Assembly (NCBI GenBank): GCA_027023325.1
Contig: JALVVQ010000211.1
Coordinates: 1-9,654, forward strand
DNA: 9,654 nt
Direction of reading: 5' to 3'
Source of the DNA: Campylobacteraceae bacterium
GTDB lineage: Bacteria; Campylobacterota; Campylobacteria; Campylobacterales; Sulfurovaceae
Shown here: piece after piece, positions 1 through 5,698 of the stretch
How positions within the stretch are numbered: position 1 is the stretch's first letter
Layout: each line of letters opens with the position of its first letter
Notes under the pieces: model-generated
The model's input: the letters and a program-made list of their open reading frames with translations, nothing else
Told to the model about the DNA's origin: nothing
Database searches by the model: none
Translations under genes and position numbers: made by a program

Positions 1-57
1 GTCTGCTTCTCTGCGGGAGTATTTGCTGTTGTGGGAGATAAATTTATTGAGTCTCAT
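1..57 (-). CDS. rluB: RsuA/RluB-family 16S/23S rRNA pseudouridine synthase, N-terminal fragment
   Basis: Only the first 19 codons lie in the window, and the gene continues beyond its left edge. Reading the minus strand from the ATG at 57-55 gives MRLNKFISHNSKYSRREAD, the typical opening of the S4 RNA-binding domain that begins RsuA/RluB/RluE/RluF enzymes (pattern RLxKxIxxxGxxSRREAD). These enzymes isomerise one uridine in rRNA to pseudouridine. The catalytic domain is not visible, so RluB is preferred over RsuA or RluF only because I recall an rluB-like gene beside rnj in Campylobacter. The gene follows rnj on the same strand but has its own extended -10 promoter and is separated from rnj by a hairpin. 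No strong Shine-Dalgarno is seen; the bases before the ATG are GATTCCC. Confidence 0.8.
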   Translation of the reverse strand, partial: MRLNKFISHNSKYSRREAD

Positions 58-88
58 GGGAATCCGATCGGGTATGGGTTATAGGGAT

Positions 89-97
89 ATTATATCA
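89..97 (-). promoter_or_regulatory. Extended -10 promoter for the rluB-like gene
   Basis: On the minus strand the sequence is TGATATAAT, a perfect TATAAT with the TGN extension just upstream. It would start transcription near 82, giving a leader of about 25 nt before the ATG at 57. No convincing -35 hexamer is present at the normal spacing, as is common for Campylobacterota sigma-70 promoters. The element begins directly at the end of the hairpin that closes rnj. Confidence 0.6.
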
Positions 98-132
98 AAA
101 GTCTGATCGAATAGTGCCATGCCTATTCGATC
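97..132 (-). terminator. Hairpin after rnj, probable intrinsic terminator
   Basis: GATCGAATAG (105-114) and CTATTCGATC (123-132) form a perfect 10-bp inverted repeat with an 8-nt loop. It starts 8 bp past the rnj stop codon. On the minus strand the stem is followed by AGACTTTTGATAT, so the U tract is short (four T, 100-97). That makes it a weak-to-moderate Rho-independent terminator. On the plus strand no T run follows, so termination is expected only for rnj transcripts. Confidence 0.55.
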
Positions 133-140
133 TGTAGAGA

Positions 141-2246
141 TTAGTTTGCCAGAAAGACATTGACCATGATCACAGGATAGAGTTTTTTGATACGAACCAC
201 ATGCTTGCGGATGGTACCTCGGATATCCTCTTCGATCTTTTTGGCATTGGCATTGCCCTCTATCTTGGCAGAGAGGAGATAGGTTTCGATAATGTGCTCT
301 ATCTCTTTTTCGAACTTCTTGTCATCTTTGTTGGCGATGATACCAAAGGTAGAAATGGCTGGCTTGCCTATAACTTTGCCTGTCTTGGCGGAGAGCTGCA
401 TGCTGACAGTAACGATACCATCGGTAGCAAGCTTCTGTCGATCCTCTACGACATCATTGAAGATTTCATTGTTGTTCATATTGTCGATATAGCGTTTGCC
501 TGTTTTGACCGCTTTGACCTTTTTGATAAACTTCGGTGTGATCTCTACTTGGTCACCATCGCTCATGAGGAGCATATTGCGGGCATCTACCCCACAGGCA
601 GCAGCCGTTTTGGCGTGTGCTGCGATGTGATTGTATTCGCCGTGTACAGGCAGGAAGAACTTGGGCTGTACCAGACGGATGATAAGCTTCTGCTCCTCCT
701 GAGCCGCGTGACCGGATACATGAATGTCGCTGAACTCTTTGTAGCGAATCGTGACGCCAGATTTCATGAGTAGGTTCATGAGCTTGGAGACAGAGGCTTC
801 ATTGCCTGGGATGGCAGAGGCAGAGATGATGATCGTATCTGTCGGCTTGAGCTTGATATGTCTATGTTCGTCAGTTGCCATACGAGAGAGTGCTGCCATG
901 GCTTCACCCTGTGAGCCGGTGGTAACTACGAGAATCTCTTCATCTTTGTATCTCCCCAGTTCATGGGGCTCCACAAAGTGTTTGTCATCTATATCCAGAT
1001 AGCCTAGCTTTCTGGTAGTTTCGATATTTCTTTCCATAGAACGCCCGATGACACAGAGCTTTCTGCCATGTTTGATGCCTCTCTCCATGGCTTGAAAGAT
1101 ACGGTGGACATTGGAAGAGAATGTGGACATGATGACTCTGCCTTCTGCCATATCAAAAAGCCTGTCAAAGGTGCCTCCTACTATCTTCTCACTCTTTGTG
1201 AAGCCTGGGTTATGGGAGTTGGTAGAGTCAGAGAAGAGGCAGAGCACGCCCTTGGCACCGTAATGTGCAAAGCGGTGCAGGTCAGCCGTATAGCCATCGA
1301 TCGGTGTATGATCTATCTTGAAGTCTGCGGTGTGGATGATGGTACCTACGGGTGTCTCTATCGCGAGAGAAGAGGAATCCACGATGGAGTGAGTCATATG
1401 CATCCACTCTACTTTGAATTCACCGATCTCATACTGTTTACGCTTGGTGACAAAGTTGAAATATTTTGTGTCTGCAGAGAGTCCGTGCTCATTAAACTTA
1501 TTTTCAATCATTGCTAGGGCAAGTGGAGTACCATAAATTGGGAATTTAAGCTCCTTGAAAAGATAAGGCATAGCACCGATATGGTCTTCGTGAGAGTGGG
1601 TGATGACGATACCCTTGATCTTGTCCTTGATGGTATGTAGGTAGCTGAAGTCCGGCACGAGGATATCGACACCGTGCATGGTCTCATCTGGGAAGCTCAT
1701 GCCCACATCAATGATAAAGGCAGAGTTTTCACTCTCCATGACAGCGATGTTTCCACCGATCTCACCCAGTCCGCCCAGAGGCGTGAAGCGTATCTTCCCC
1801 TTGCTGTTCATCTCTATTTGTTTCCACGGTGCCATTCTCTCTTGCTGCACGCGCTCGTTGTCTATCAGACAAGCTTTCATCTCCTCGGAGACATTGGTAG
1901 GTTGCTGTTTTCTGCGGCCTCTGTTTTTGTTGCCACCAGATTTATTGTTGGGTCTGTTGTTGTTGGGTTTTTGTCCCCCACTTTTTTGATTGGGGTTTGG
2001 CTTTCTGTTTTGACCGTTGTTTGGTTTTCTGTTGGGGTTTGGCTTTCTATGATTTTCTCTCTGCTTCTCTTTTGAATTATCTCTTGATTCACCCTCTTTA
2101 CGGTTTTCTTGTCGTGGTCTTCGCTCATCTCTCTGGTTTGGGGTATGTCCCTGTCCAGTTTGATTGTTCTGTCTATAAGGGTTGGGGTTTCTTTTGGGCC
2201 TATTTCCCTCTTGGGAATTGTGCGCCTTTTCTTGATTTTCGTTCAT
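141..2246 (-). CDS. rnj: Ribonuclease J (beta-CASP metallo-beta-lactamase RNase) with long N-terminal extension
   Basis: A 701-residue RNase J, a 5'-3' exo/endoribonuclease that drives mRNA decay and RNA maturation in bacteria of this group. Residues 1 to about 140 are a low-complexity, basic Asn/Pro/Gln/Arg/Lys region, which explains the length beyond the roughly 555 residues of Bacillus RNase J. The catalytic core starts near 150 (RFTPLGGLGEIGGN). Metal ligands are visible: HSHEDH at 217-222, H286 (HSIVDSSS) and D308 (HTADFK). The beta-CASP part has SDST at 339-342 and HVSGHA at 509-514, followed by PVHGEYNH at 533-540 and a C-terminal domain from about 560. The ATG at 2246 has a good ribosome site, AAAGGAT, shortly upstream. 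The first 47 bp overlap the end of rsmA, implying cotranscription and perhaps translational coupling. Helicobacter pylori RNase J has a comparable extension and works with the helicase RhpA; a similar partner here is inference. Confidence 0.96.
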   Translation of the reverse strand: MNENQEKAHNSQEGNRPKRNPNPYRQNNQTGQGHTPNQRDERRPRQENRKEGESRDNSKEKQRENHRKPNPNRKPNNGQNRKPNPNQKSGGQKPNNNRPNNKSGGNKNRGRRKQQPTNVSEEMKACLIDNERVQQERMAPWKQIEMNSKGKIRFTPLGGLGEIGGNIAVMESENSAFIIDVGMSFPDETMHGVDILVPDFSYLHTIKDKIKGIVITHSHEDHIGAMPYLFKELKFPIYGTPLALAMIENKFNEHGLSADTKYFNFVTKRKQYEIGEFKVEWMHMTHSIVDSSSLAIETPVGTIIHTADFKIDHTPIDGYTADLHRFAHYGAKGVLCLFSDSTNSHNPGFTKSEKIVGGTFDRLFDMAEGRVIMSTFSSNVHRIFQAMERGIKHGRKLCVIGRSMERNIETTRKLGYLDIDDKHFVEPHELGRYKDEEILVVTTGSQGEAMAALSRMATDEHRHIKLKPTDTIIISASAIPGNEASVSKLMNLLMKSGVTIRYKEFSDIHVSGHAAQEEQKLIIRLVQPKFFLPVHGEYNHIAAHAKTAAACGVDARNMLLMSDGDQVEITPKFIKKVKAVKTGKRYIDNMNNNEIFNDVVEDRQKLATDGIVTVSMQLSAKTGKVIGKPAISTFGIIANKDDKKFEKEIEHIIETYLLSAKIEGNANAKKIEEDIRGTIRKHVVRIKKLYPVIMVNVFLAN
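1990..2048. repeat. Two 17-bp direct repeats in the rnj N-terminal extension
   Basis: The 17-mer TTGGGGTTTGGCTTTCT occurs at 1990-2006 and again at 2032-2048. The offset of 42 bp is exactly 14 codons. On the minus strand each copy encodes RKPNPN (residues 67-72 and 81-86 of RNase J). This in-frame repeat is typical of a disordered tail that grows and shrinks by slippage or recombination. A looser RKPNN copy lies between the two. Confidence 0.8.
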
Positions 2247-3048
2247 CTGTTTTATCCTTTTGCCCTAGGGCAGTATATATTTGATGATAAATAGATGTCG
2301 CAGCTTCGTGAGGACGGAGTGTATCTTGCAGTTCGAGATCATTAAAGATCTCTGCCACCTTATCTTTGGGGTATCGTGTACTCAGATTTTTGGAGAGCTT
2401 TTTCCTCGGTTGAGAAAAAGCCACTTTGAGAAAATCTTCAAATCTTCTATCCTCCAAAGAGCCAAACTTGACAATAGAAAGCACCGCAGAGGTGACCTTG
2501 GGGGGCGGCACAAATGCTTCGGGTTCAACCTCGAAGCATAGGGTGGCTGTCCCTACACTGCTTGCCAGCACACCCAGCGCAGAGAAATCTCTCTCTTTGG
2601 GTTGTGCAGCAAATTTCAACGCTACCTCTTTTTGCACCATTGTCAGAATACTCTGGCAATGGGGATCGTGCAGTGCTTTCAAGATAAGATGGGTTGCAAT
2701 ATAGTAGGGCAGGTTTGCTACCAGATGATAAGGCTCATCCAGCAGTCCCCCTTGCTCCCAATGCTCAATCGCATCTCCACACTTCAGTACAAGGCGTCCT
2801 TGACGGATCGGTTCCTCAAATGCCTGTGCAAGATGCTCGCATAATCGCGTATCCACTTCAAAAGCTGTGACATCTTTCGCTCTTACGAGCGCTTTAGTTA
2901 AATCACCTAAGCCAGGTCCAATCTCTACAATAGGTAGATCGTCCTTGGGCATCGCTTGGATGATTTGAGTAATATAGCTTTGATTTTTTAGAAAATTCTG
3001 ACCAAATCTTTTGCTTGCTAGCGTTGCTAATTCTTCATCTGATTTCAT
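2200..3048 (-). CDS. rsmA: 16S rRNA (adenine1518-N6/adenine1519-N6)-dimethyltransferase
   Basis: A 282-residue KsgA/RsmA that dimethylates two adjacent adenosines in the 3'-terminal hairpin of 16S rRNA late in 30S assembly, using S-adenosylmethionine. The N-terminal GQNFL is at 16-20. The SAM-binding motif I is EIGPGLGDL (42-50), the acidic ribose ligand lies in FEVD (63-66), and the target-adenine motif is NLPY (112-115). VQKEVALKFAAQP (138-150) and FVPPPKVTSAV (179-189) are family signatures. The length is close to the 273 residues of the E. coli enzyme. The last 20 or so residues are basic and hydrophilic (ending KGAQFPRGK), and their codons overlap the start of rnj. The start ATG at 3048 has only an A-rich stretch upstream, so its ribosome site is weak. 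It is probably the first gene of an rsmA-rnj operon. Confidence 0.96.
   Translation of the reverse strand: MKSDEELATLASKRFGQNFLKNQSYITQIIQAMPKDDLPIVEIGPGLGDLTKALVRAKDVTAFEVDTRLCEHLAQAFEEPIRQGRLVLKCGDAIEHWEQGGLLDEPYHLVANLPYYIATHLILKALHDPHCQSILTMVQKEVALKFAAQPKERDFSALGVLASSVGTATLCFEVEPEAFVPPPKVTSAVLSIVKFGSLEDRRFEDFLKVAFSQPRKKLSKNLSTRYPKDKVAEIFNDLELQDTLRPHEAATSIYHQIYTALGQKDKTDERKSRKGAQFPRGK
2261..2272. other. Perfect 12-bp palindrome just upstream of the rnj start
   Basis: TGCCCTAGGGCA reads the same on both strands. It sits within the last codons of rsmA (encoding part of ALGQ), 14 bp upstream of the rnj ATG and directly before its AAAGGAT ribosome site. In RNA the GC-rich arms would have almost no loop, so a simple hairpin is unlikely. 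It may be a protein-binding site or coincidence. Confidence 0.35.
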
Positions 3049-3062
3049 TATACACTTTTTTT

Positions 3063-3088
3063 CTTATATTTTGTTAGTTTTCGTTATA
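3063..3088 (-). promoter_or_regulatory. Candidate promoter for rsmA-rnj
   Basis: Reading the minus strand upstream of the rsmA ATG there are two possible -10 boxes: TATAAC (3088-3083), giving a leader of about 25-30 nt, and TATAAG (3068-3063), giving one of about 8 nt. The first is more plausible on leader length. Neither has a clear -35. The first overlaps the -10 box of hisF on the other strand, so the two directions may compete for RNA polymerase. Confidence 0.4.
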
Positions 3089-3090
3089 AT
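3085..3090 (+). promoter_or_regulatory. -10 box of the hisF promoter
   Basis: A perfect TATAAT preceded by a T-rich stretch (3067-3082). The predicted start near 3097 gives a leader of about 23 nt to the ATG at 3120. No -35 match is seen at 16-18 bp spacing. A second TATAAT at 3101-3106 overlaps the candidate ATG at 3105 and would leave almost no leader, so it is less likely to be used. Confidence 0.55.
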
Positions 3091-3119
3091 CCAGCCAAAC
3101 TATAATGCTTAGGATGAAG

Positions 3120-3884
3120 ATGGATTATTTCGCAAAGAGAATTATACCATGTTTAGATGTGGATAACGGTAGGGTAGTCAAAGGGGTGAACTTTGTCGGG
3201 CTCAGAGATGCAGGCGACCCTGTAGAAGTAGCCAAGCGGTACAATGAAGAGGGTGCAGATGAGATTACCTTTTTGGATATTGGTGCCAGTCATGAAGGCA
3301 GAGATACGATTGTGGATGTCGTGCGGGAAGTTGCCAAAGAGGTATTTATCCCGTTAACTGTAGGCGGCGGTATTCGTAAGCTTGATGACATCTATAAGCT
3401 TCTGGATGCAGGTTGTGATAAAGTGAGTATTAACTCAGCAGCCATCAAAAATCCAGAGTTTATTACCGAGGCAGCACAACGCTTTGGTTCGCAGTGTATC
3501 GTCGTAGCGATCGATGCCAAACGGGTCGCTGAGGGGAAGTGGCATATCTTTACTCATGGAGGTCGTAATGATACGGGGATTGATGCGATAGCATGGGCAA
3601 AAGAAGCTTTTGAACGAGGAGCAGGGGAACTGCTGGTGACCTCTATGGATGCCGATGGTACGAAGGCAGGATTTGACAATGTACTTAACCGAAAGATAGG
3701 AGAAGTAGCGCCTATTCCTATCATTGCAAGCGGAGGTGCAGGGACGATGCAGCATATCGAAGAGGCATTTACGATAGGGCACTCAGATGCCGCATTGGCA
3801 GCCTCGATCTTTCATTTCAAAGAGATAGATATCATGGATCTCAAGCGATACCTCAGAGAACAAGATATTCCTGTGAGGCTATAG
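3120..3884 (+). CDS. hisF: Imidazole glycerol phosphate synthase, cyclase subunit
   Basis: A 254-residue (beta/alpha)8-barrel enzyme. With the glutaminase HisH it converts PRFAR and ammonia to imidazole glycerol phosphate and AICAR, linking histidine and purine synthesis. Visible features are the opening FAKRIIPCLDV with catalytic D13, the second catalytic aspartate D132 (VAIDAKR), D177 (SMDADGT), and the phosphate-binding loops VGGGI (81-85) and ASGGAG (203-208). Length matches the family (about 250-258). Three in-frame ATGs occur at 3105, 3114 and 3120. I chose 3120 because AGGA at 3111-3114 is correctly spaced for it, MDYFAKRIIP is a usual family start, and the predicted transcript begins near 3097. 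Starting at 3105 would add MLRMK. No other his gene is nearby, so it appears dispersed from any histidine operon. The next gene starts 1 bp after its stop. Confidence 0.97.
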   Translation: MDYFAKRIIPCLDVDNGRVVKGVNFVGLRDAGDPVEVAKRYNEEGADEITFLDIGASHEGRDTIVDVVREVAKEVFIPLTVGGGIRKLDDIYKLLDAGCDKVSINSAAIKNPEFITEAAQRFGSQCIVVAIDAKRVAEGKWHIFTHGGRNDTGIDAIAWAKEAFERGAGELLVTSMDADGTKAGFDNVLNRKIGEVAPIPIIASGGAGTMQHIEEAFTIGHSDAALAASIFHFKEIDIMDLKRYLREQDIPVRL

Positions 3885-3885
3885 G

Positions 3886-4410
3886 ATGATTGTCTGTGCC
3901 GGAGAGAGTGAGCAGTTCGATTTTGCTATGCCTGTCGGTATTGGTCTGATAGATGCTGCGATTAATCTCACCAAGATTTGTCTCGAACAAAATCCAAAAG
4001 AGATATGCTTCGTGGGGTCAGCAGGTAGCTACGGAGATCATCAGATTTTTGATATTATAGAGACGGAGTGTGCTTGTAATGTAGAAAATAGTTTTTTACA
4101 AGGGAAGAGCTATTCCCCCATTGAGGCAGATGTTTCACATGAAACATCTGCCTGCAGAGTGATGGTAAACTCTTCAAACTATATTACTACCGAAGAGAGT
4201 CTAGGACAGGCCTATTTGGAAAAAAATATCCATTTGGAAAATATGGAGTTCTATGCCATTATGAAAGTAGCCAAAGCATTTGGTATTCCTGCCAAAGGGA
4301 TATTGGTTGTGACTAACTACTGCAATGAAAATGCACATAGAGATTTTATGAATCATCATAAAGAGGCGATGGAGAGATTGACAAGATATATTGAAAGTAC
4401 TCTCATTTGA
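3886..4410 (+). CDS. Short nucleoside phosphorylase/nucleosidase-like protein (PNP/UDP superfamily)
   Basis: A 174-residue protein resembling the proteins annotated as purine-nucleoside phosphorylase in Campylobacterota (Cj1712 type, from memory). FVGSAGSYG (42-50) resembles the G(S/T)AG loop of the superfamily. ENMEFYAIMKVAKAFGIP (118-135) resembles the segment that carries the ribose-binding Met-Glu pair. GILVVTNYCNENAH (138-151) occupies the place of the base-binding loop, with N144 where nucleosidases have the catalytic Asp. It is clearly shorter than the 230-290 residues usual for the superfamily, so the phosphate or base site may be reduced and the substrate is unknown. Start: 1 bp after the hisF stop, with GAGG at 3874-3877 as ribosome site, so it is cotranscribed with hisF. 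Codons 82-87 (ending DVSHET) contain a parS-like 16-mer inside a 30-bp palindrome. The fold assignment is fairly secure and the exact reaction is not. Confidence 0.65.
   Translation: MIVCAGESEQFDFAMPVGIGLIDAAINLTKICLEQNPKEICFVGSAGSYGDHQIFDIIETECACNVENSFLQGKSYSPIEADVSHETSACRVMVNSSNYITTEESLGQAYLEKNIHLENMEFYAIMKVAKAFGIPAKGILVVTNYCNENAHRDFMNHHKEAMERLTRYIESTLI
4124..4153. promoter_or_regulatory. parS-like ParB site 1, within a 30-bp palindrome
   Basis: The core TGTTTCACATGAAACA is at 4131-4146. It matches the chromosomal parS consensus TGTTTCACGTGAAACA at 15 of 16 positions, the difference being A for G in the centre. Here the palindrome extends to perfect 14-bp arms (4124-4137 and 4140-4153) around a central CA, so it is the most symmetric of the three copies. 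It lies inside the nucleoside-phosphorylase-like gene, where it encodes VSHET, close to the VSRET that coding parS sites produce. The parS role is inferred from sequence match and clustering. Confidence 0.7.
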
Positions 4411-4414
4411 TGCT

Positions 4415-4478
4415 GGGCAACCACAAGGGGTTGCCCCTACAAATTTTGTAAATGTAGAGGTGCCCCCTTGTGGGTACC
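4415..4478. repeat. REP/REPIN-like inverted pair of GTAG hairpins
   Basis: Two hairpins face each other across a 13-bp AT-rich spacer (4441-4453). The left unit, read on the minus strand (4440-4415), is GTAG followed by an 8-bp stem GGGCAACC / GGTTGCCC with loop CCTTGT. The right unit, on the plus strand (4454-4478), is GTAG, A, then GGTGCCC / GGGTACC with the same loop CCTTGT. Stem differences between the units are largely compensatory (C-G to T-A, A-T to C-G, A-T to G-T wobble). A GTAG head plus an imperfect hairpin is the layout of REP sequences mobilised by RAYT (TnpA-REP) proteins, and inverted pairs are called REPINs. No RAYT gene is in the window. Confidence 0.65.
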
Positions 4479-4483
4479 TTTTT
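4459..4483 (+). terminator. Possible intrinsic terminator formed by the right REP hairpin
   Basis: The GC-rich stem GGTGCCC/GGGTACC (4459-4478, one G-U pair) is followed at once by TTTTT (4479-4483). That fits a Rho-independent terminator for the hisF-phosphorylase transcript. No clear -10 box lies between it and the rlmN start at 4501, so at least some transcripts must read through, or rlmN must start from a promoter upstream of the hairpin (for instance near TATATT at 4387-4392). Confidence 0.45.
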
Positions 4484-4500
4484 ACAACGAAAGAGAAAAA

Positions 4501-5571
4501 ATGAAAAAAATACTACAAGACTATACAAAAGAAGAACTAGCTGAGATTATTAAACCAGCTTTCCGAGCTAAGCAGGTCTATTCTTGGGTCTACCATAAAT
4601 ATGTAGATTCCTTTGAGCAGATGAAGAATCTGCCAAAAGCTATGAGAGAAGAGCTTGATGTAACATTTACGCTTACGCCACTCAAGATGCTCACGGTACA
4701 AGATAGTATTGATGGTAGCCGTAAGTATCTCTTTGAGCTGCATGATGGGCATACGGTGGAAGTAGTACTGTTGCTGATGCGAGACAAAGAGTATCATGAA
4801 GATGGCTCTATAAAGCATCAGGAACGCTATACAGTCTGTATCTCCTCTCAGGTAGGGTGCAAGGTTGGCTGTGCCTTTTGTTTGACTGCAAAGGGCGGAT
4901 TTATGCGTGACTTGACTGCTGGTGAGATTGTAGAGCAGGTGCGTCAGATCAAGAATGATAATGGTATCGATGCCAACCGCCGTGTCAATCTGGTATTTAT
5001 GGGGATGGGAGAACCGCTTGACAACTTGGATGCTGTGACGAAGGCGGTTAAAATTTTTGCAGATCCTGACGGCATGGCGATCGCGGCACACAGACAGACC
5101 ATCTCTACTTCGGGACTGAGCGCCAAGATCAAAAAGCTTGGAGAGATGGATCTAGGTATCAATCTGGCGATTTCTTTACATGCAGTGGATGACGAATTGC
5201 GCCAACAGTTAATGCCTATTAACAAAGCTTACAATATCCAATCGATCATTGATGCAGTCAAAGCTTTTCCTGTCAATAGCAGAAAGAGGGTGATGTTTGA
5301 ATATCTTGTCATCAAGGATGTCAATGATGATATCTCTGCTGCCAAGAAGCTACTCAGTCTGCTGGATGGTATCAAAGCCAAAGTAAACTTGATCTATTTT
5401 AACCCCTACGGTGGCACCGAATTCAAGAGACCTGAAGAGAAAGGTATGGTTGAGTTTCAAGAGTATCTGGTCAAGCGTGGGCTTCTTTGTACTATCAGAG
5501 AATCCAAGGGCTTGGATATCTCTGCTGCTTGTGGACAACTGAGAGAGCAGGAGAAAGGAGAAGCAATATGA
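4501..5571 (+). CDS. rlmN: Dual-specificity 23S rRNA A2503/tRNA A37 C2-methyltransferase (radical SAM)
   Basis: A 356-residue radical-SAM enzyme that methylates C2 of adenosine 2503 in 23S rRNA and usually adenosine 37 in some tRNAs. The iron-sulfur cluster cysteines C120, C124 and C127 form CxxxCxxC (QVGCKVGCAFC). The two further cysteines needed for methyl transfer and radical resolution are present at C344 (AACGQL) and C113 (VCISSQVGC). MGMGEPL at 167-173 is the GGEP-like SAM motif. All catalytic residues seem intact and the length is normal. The ATG at 4501 is chosen because MKKILQDYTKEEL looks like a true N-terminus. An in-frame TTG at 4468 would begin inside the REP hairpin and add 11 unlikely residues. 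The ribosome site is weak (GAAAGAG near 4489-4495). Its stop overlaps the start of the next gene as ATGA. Confidence 0.97.
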   Translation: MKKILQDYTKEELAEIIKPAFRAKQVYSWVYHKYVDSFEQMKNLPKAMREELDVTFTLTPLKMLTVQDSIDGSRKYLFELHDGHTVEVVLLLMRDKEYHEDGSIKHQERYTVCISSQVGCKVGCAFCLTAKGGFMRDLTAGEIVEQVRQIKNDNGIDANRRVNLVFMGMGEPLDNLDAVTKAVKIFADPDGMAIAAHRQTISTSGLSAKIKKLGEMDLGINLAISLHAVDDELRQQLMPINKAYNIQSIIDAVKAFPVNSRKRVMFEYLVIKDVNDDISAAKKLLSLLDGIKAKVNLIYFNPYGGTEFKRPEEKGMVEFQEYLVKRGLLCTIRESKGLDISAACGQLREQEKGEAI

Positions 5572-5663
5572 CGACCATGGATGCTGTACTTTATACGATT
5601 ATTATCGGTGTGGTGATTGTAGGGGTGGTTGGGTTTATCCTTGCGGTCAGAAGCGAGGACTAA
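5568..5663 (+). CDS. 31-residue single-span membrane protein
   Basis: The start codon overlaps the rlmN stop (ATGA), with a strong ribosome site AAAGGAG at 5554-5560 and 7 bp spacing. The product begins MTTMDAVLYTIIIGVVIVGV and ends LAVRSED. Residues 6 to about 27 form one hydrophobic, Ile/Val/Gly-rich transmembrane helix with a short charged C-terminal tail. The translational coupling and good Shine-Dalgarno argue that it is real despite its size. I recall a small hydrophobic protein after rlmN in Campylobacter jejuni (Cj1714), which would make it a conserved partner, but I cannot confirm homology here. The function is unknown. Size and single span resemble small subunits or regulators of membrane complexes, but nothing in the context names one. 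A second in-frame ATG at 5577 is too far from the ribosome site. Confidence 0.8.
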   Translation: MTTMDAVLYTIIIGVVIVGVVGFILAVRSED

Positions 5664-5672
5664 AGACATCTC

Positions 5673-5698
5673 ACCAATGTTTCACATGAAACATTGGT
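5673..5698. promoter_or_regulatory. parS-like ParB site 2, also the hairpin between convergent genes
   Basis: TGTTTCACATGAAACA at 5678-5693 lies within a palindrome of 12-bp arms (5673-5684 and 5687-5698). It sits 9 bp after the stop of the small membrane-protein gene and provides the last codons (Cys-Phe-Met) and the TGA stop of the converging RluA-family gene. In RNA it could fold into a stem and is followed by a short T run (5698-5701), so it might also end transcripts of the rlmN series. The sequence identity with the other two copies favours a protein site over a chance terminator. Confidence 0.7.

Noticed and set aside
201..773. 190-codon plus-strand open frame opposite rnj
   Set aside because: It lies wholly antisense to a certain gene with all RNase J motifs, has no ribosome site, and reads as an unordered hydrophobic product.
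1877..2128. 83-codon minus-strand frame within the rnj tail
   Set aside because: It is a second frame of the repetitive Lys/Asn/Pro coding region; composition alone keeps it open.
3105..3119. Upstream ATG start for HisF
   Set aside because: It would leave a leader of about 8 nt without a ribosome site; AGGA at 3111-3114 fits the ATG at 3120.
4468..4500. TTG start extending RlmN by 11 residues
   Set aside because: It begins inside the REP hairpin and T run, and the family N-terminus matches the ATG at 4501.
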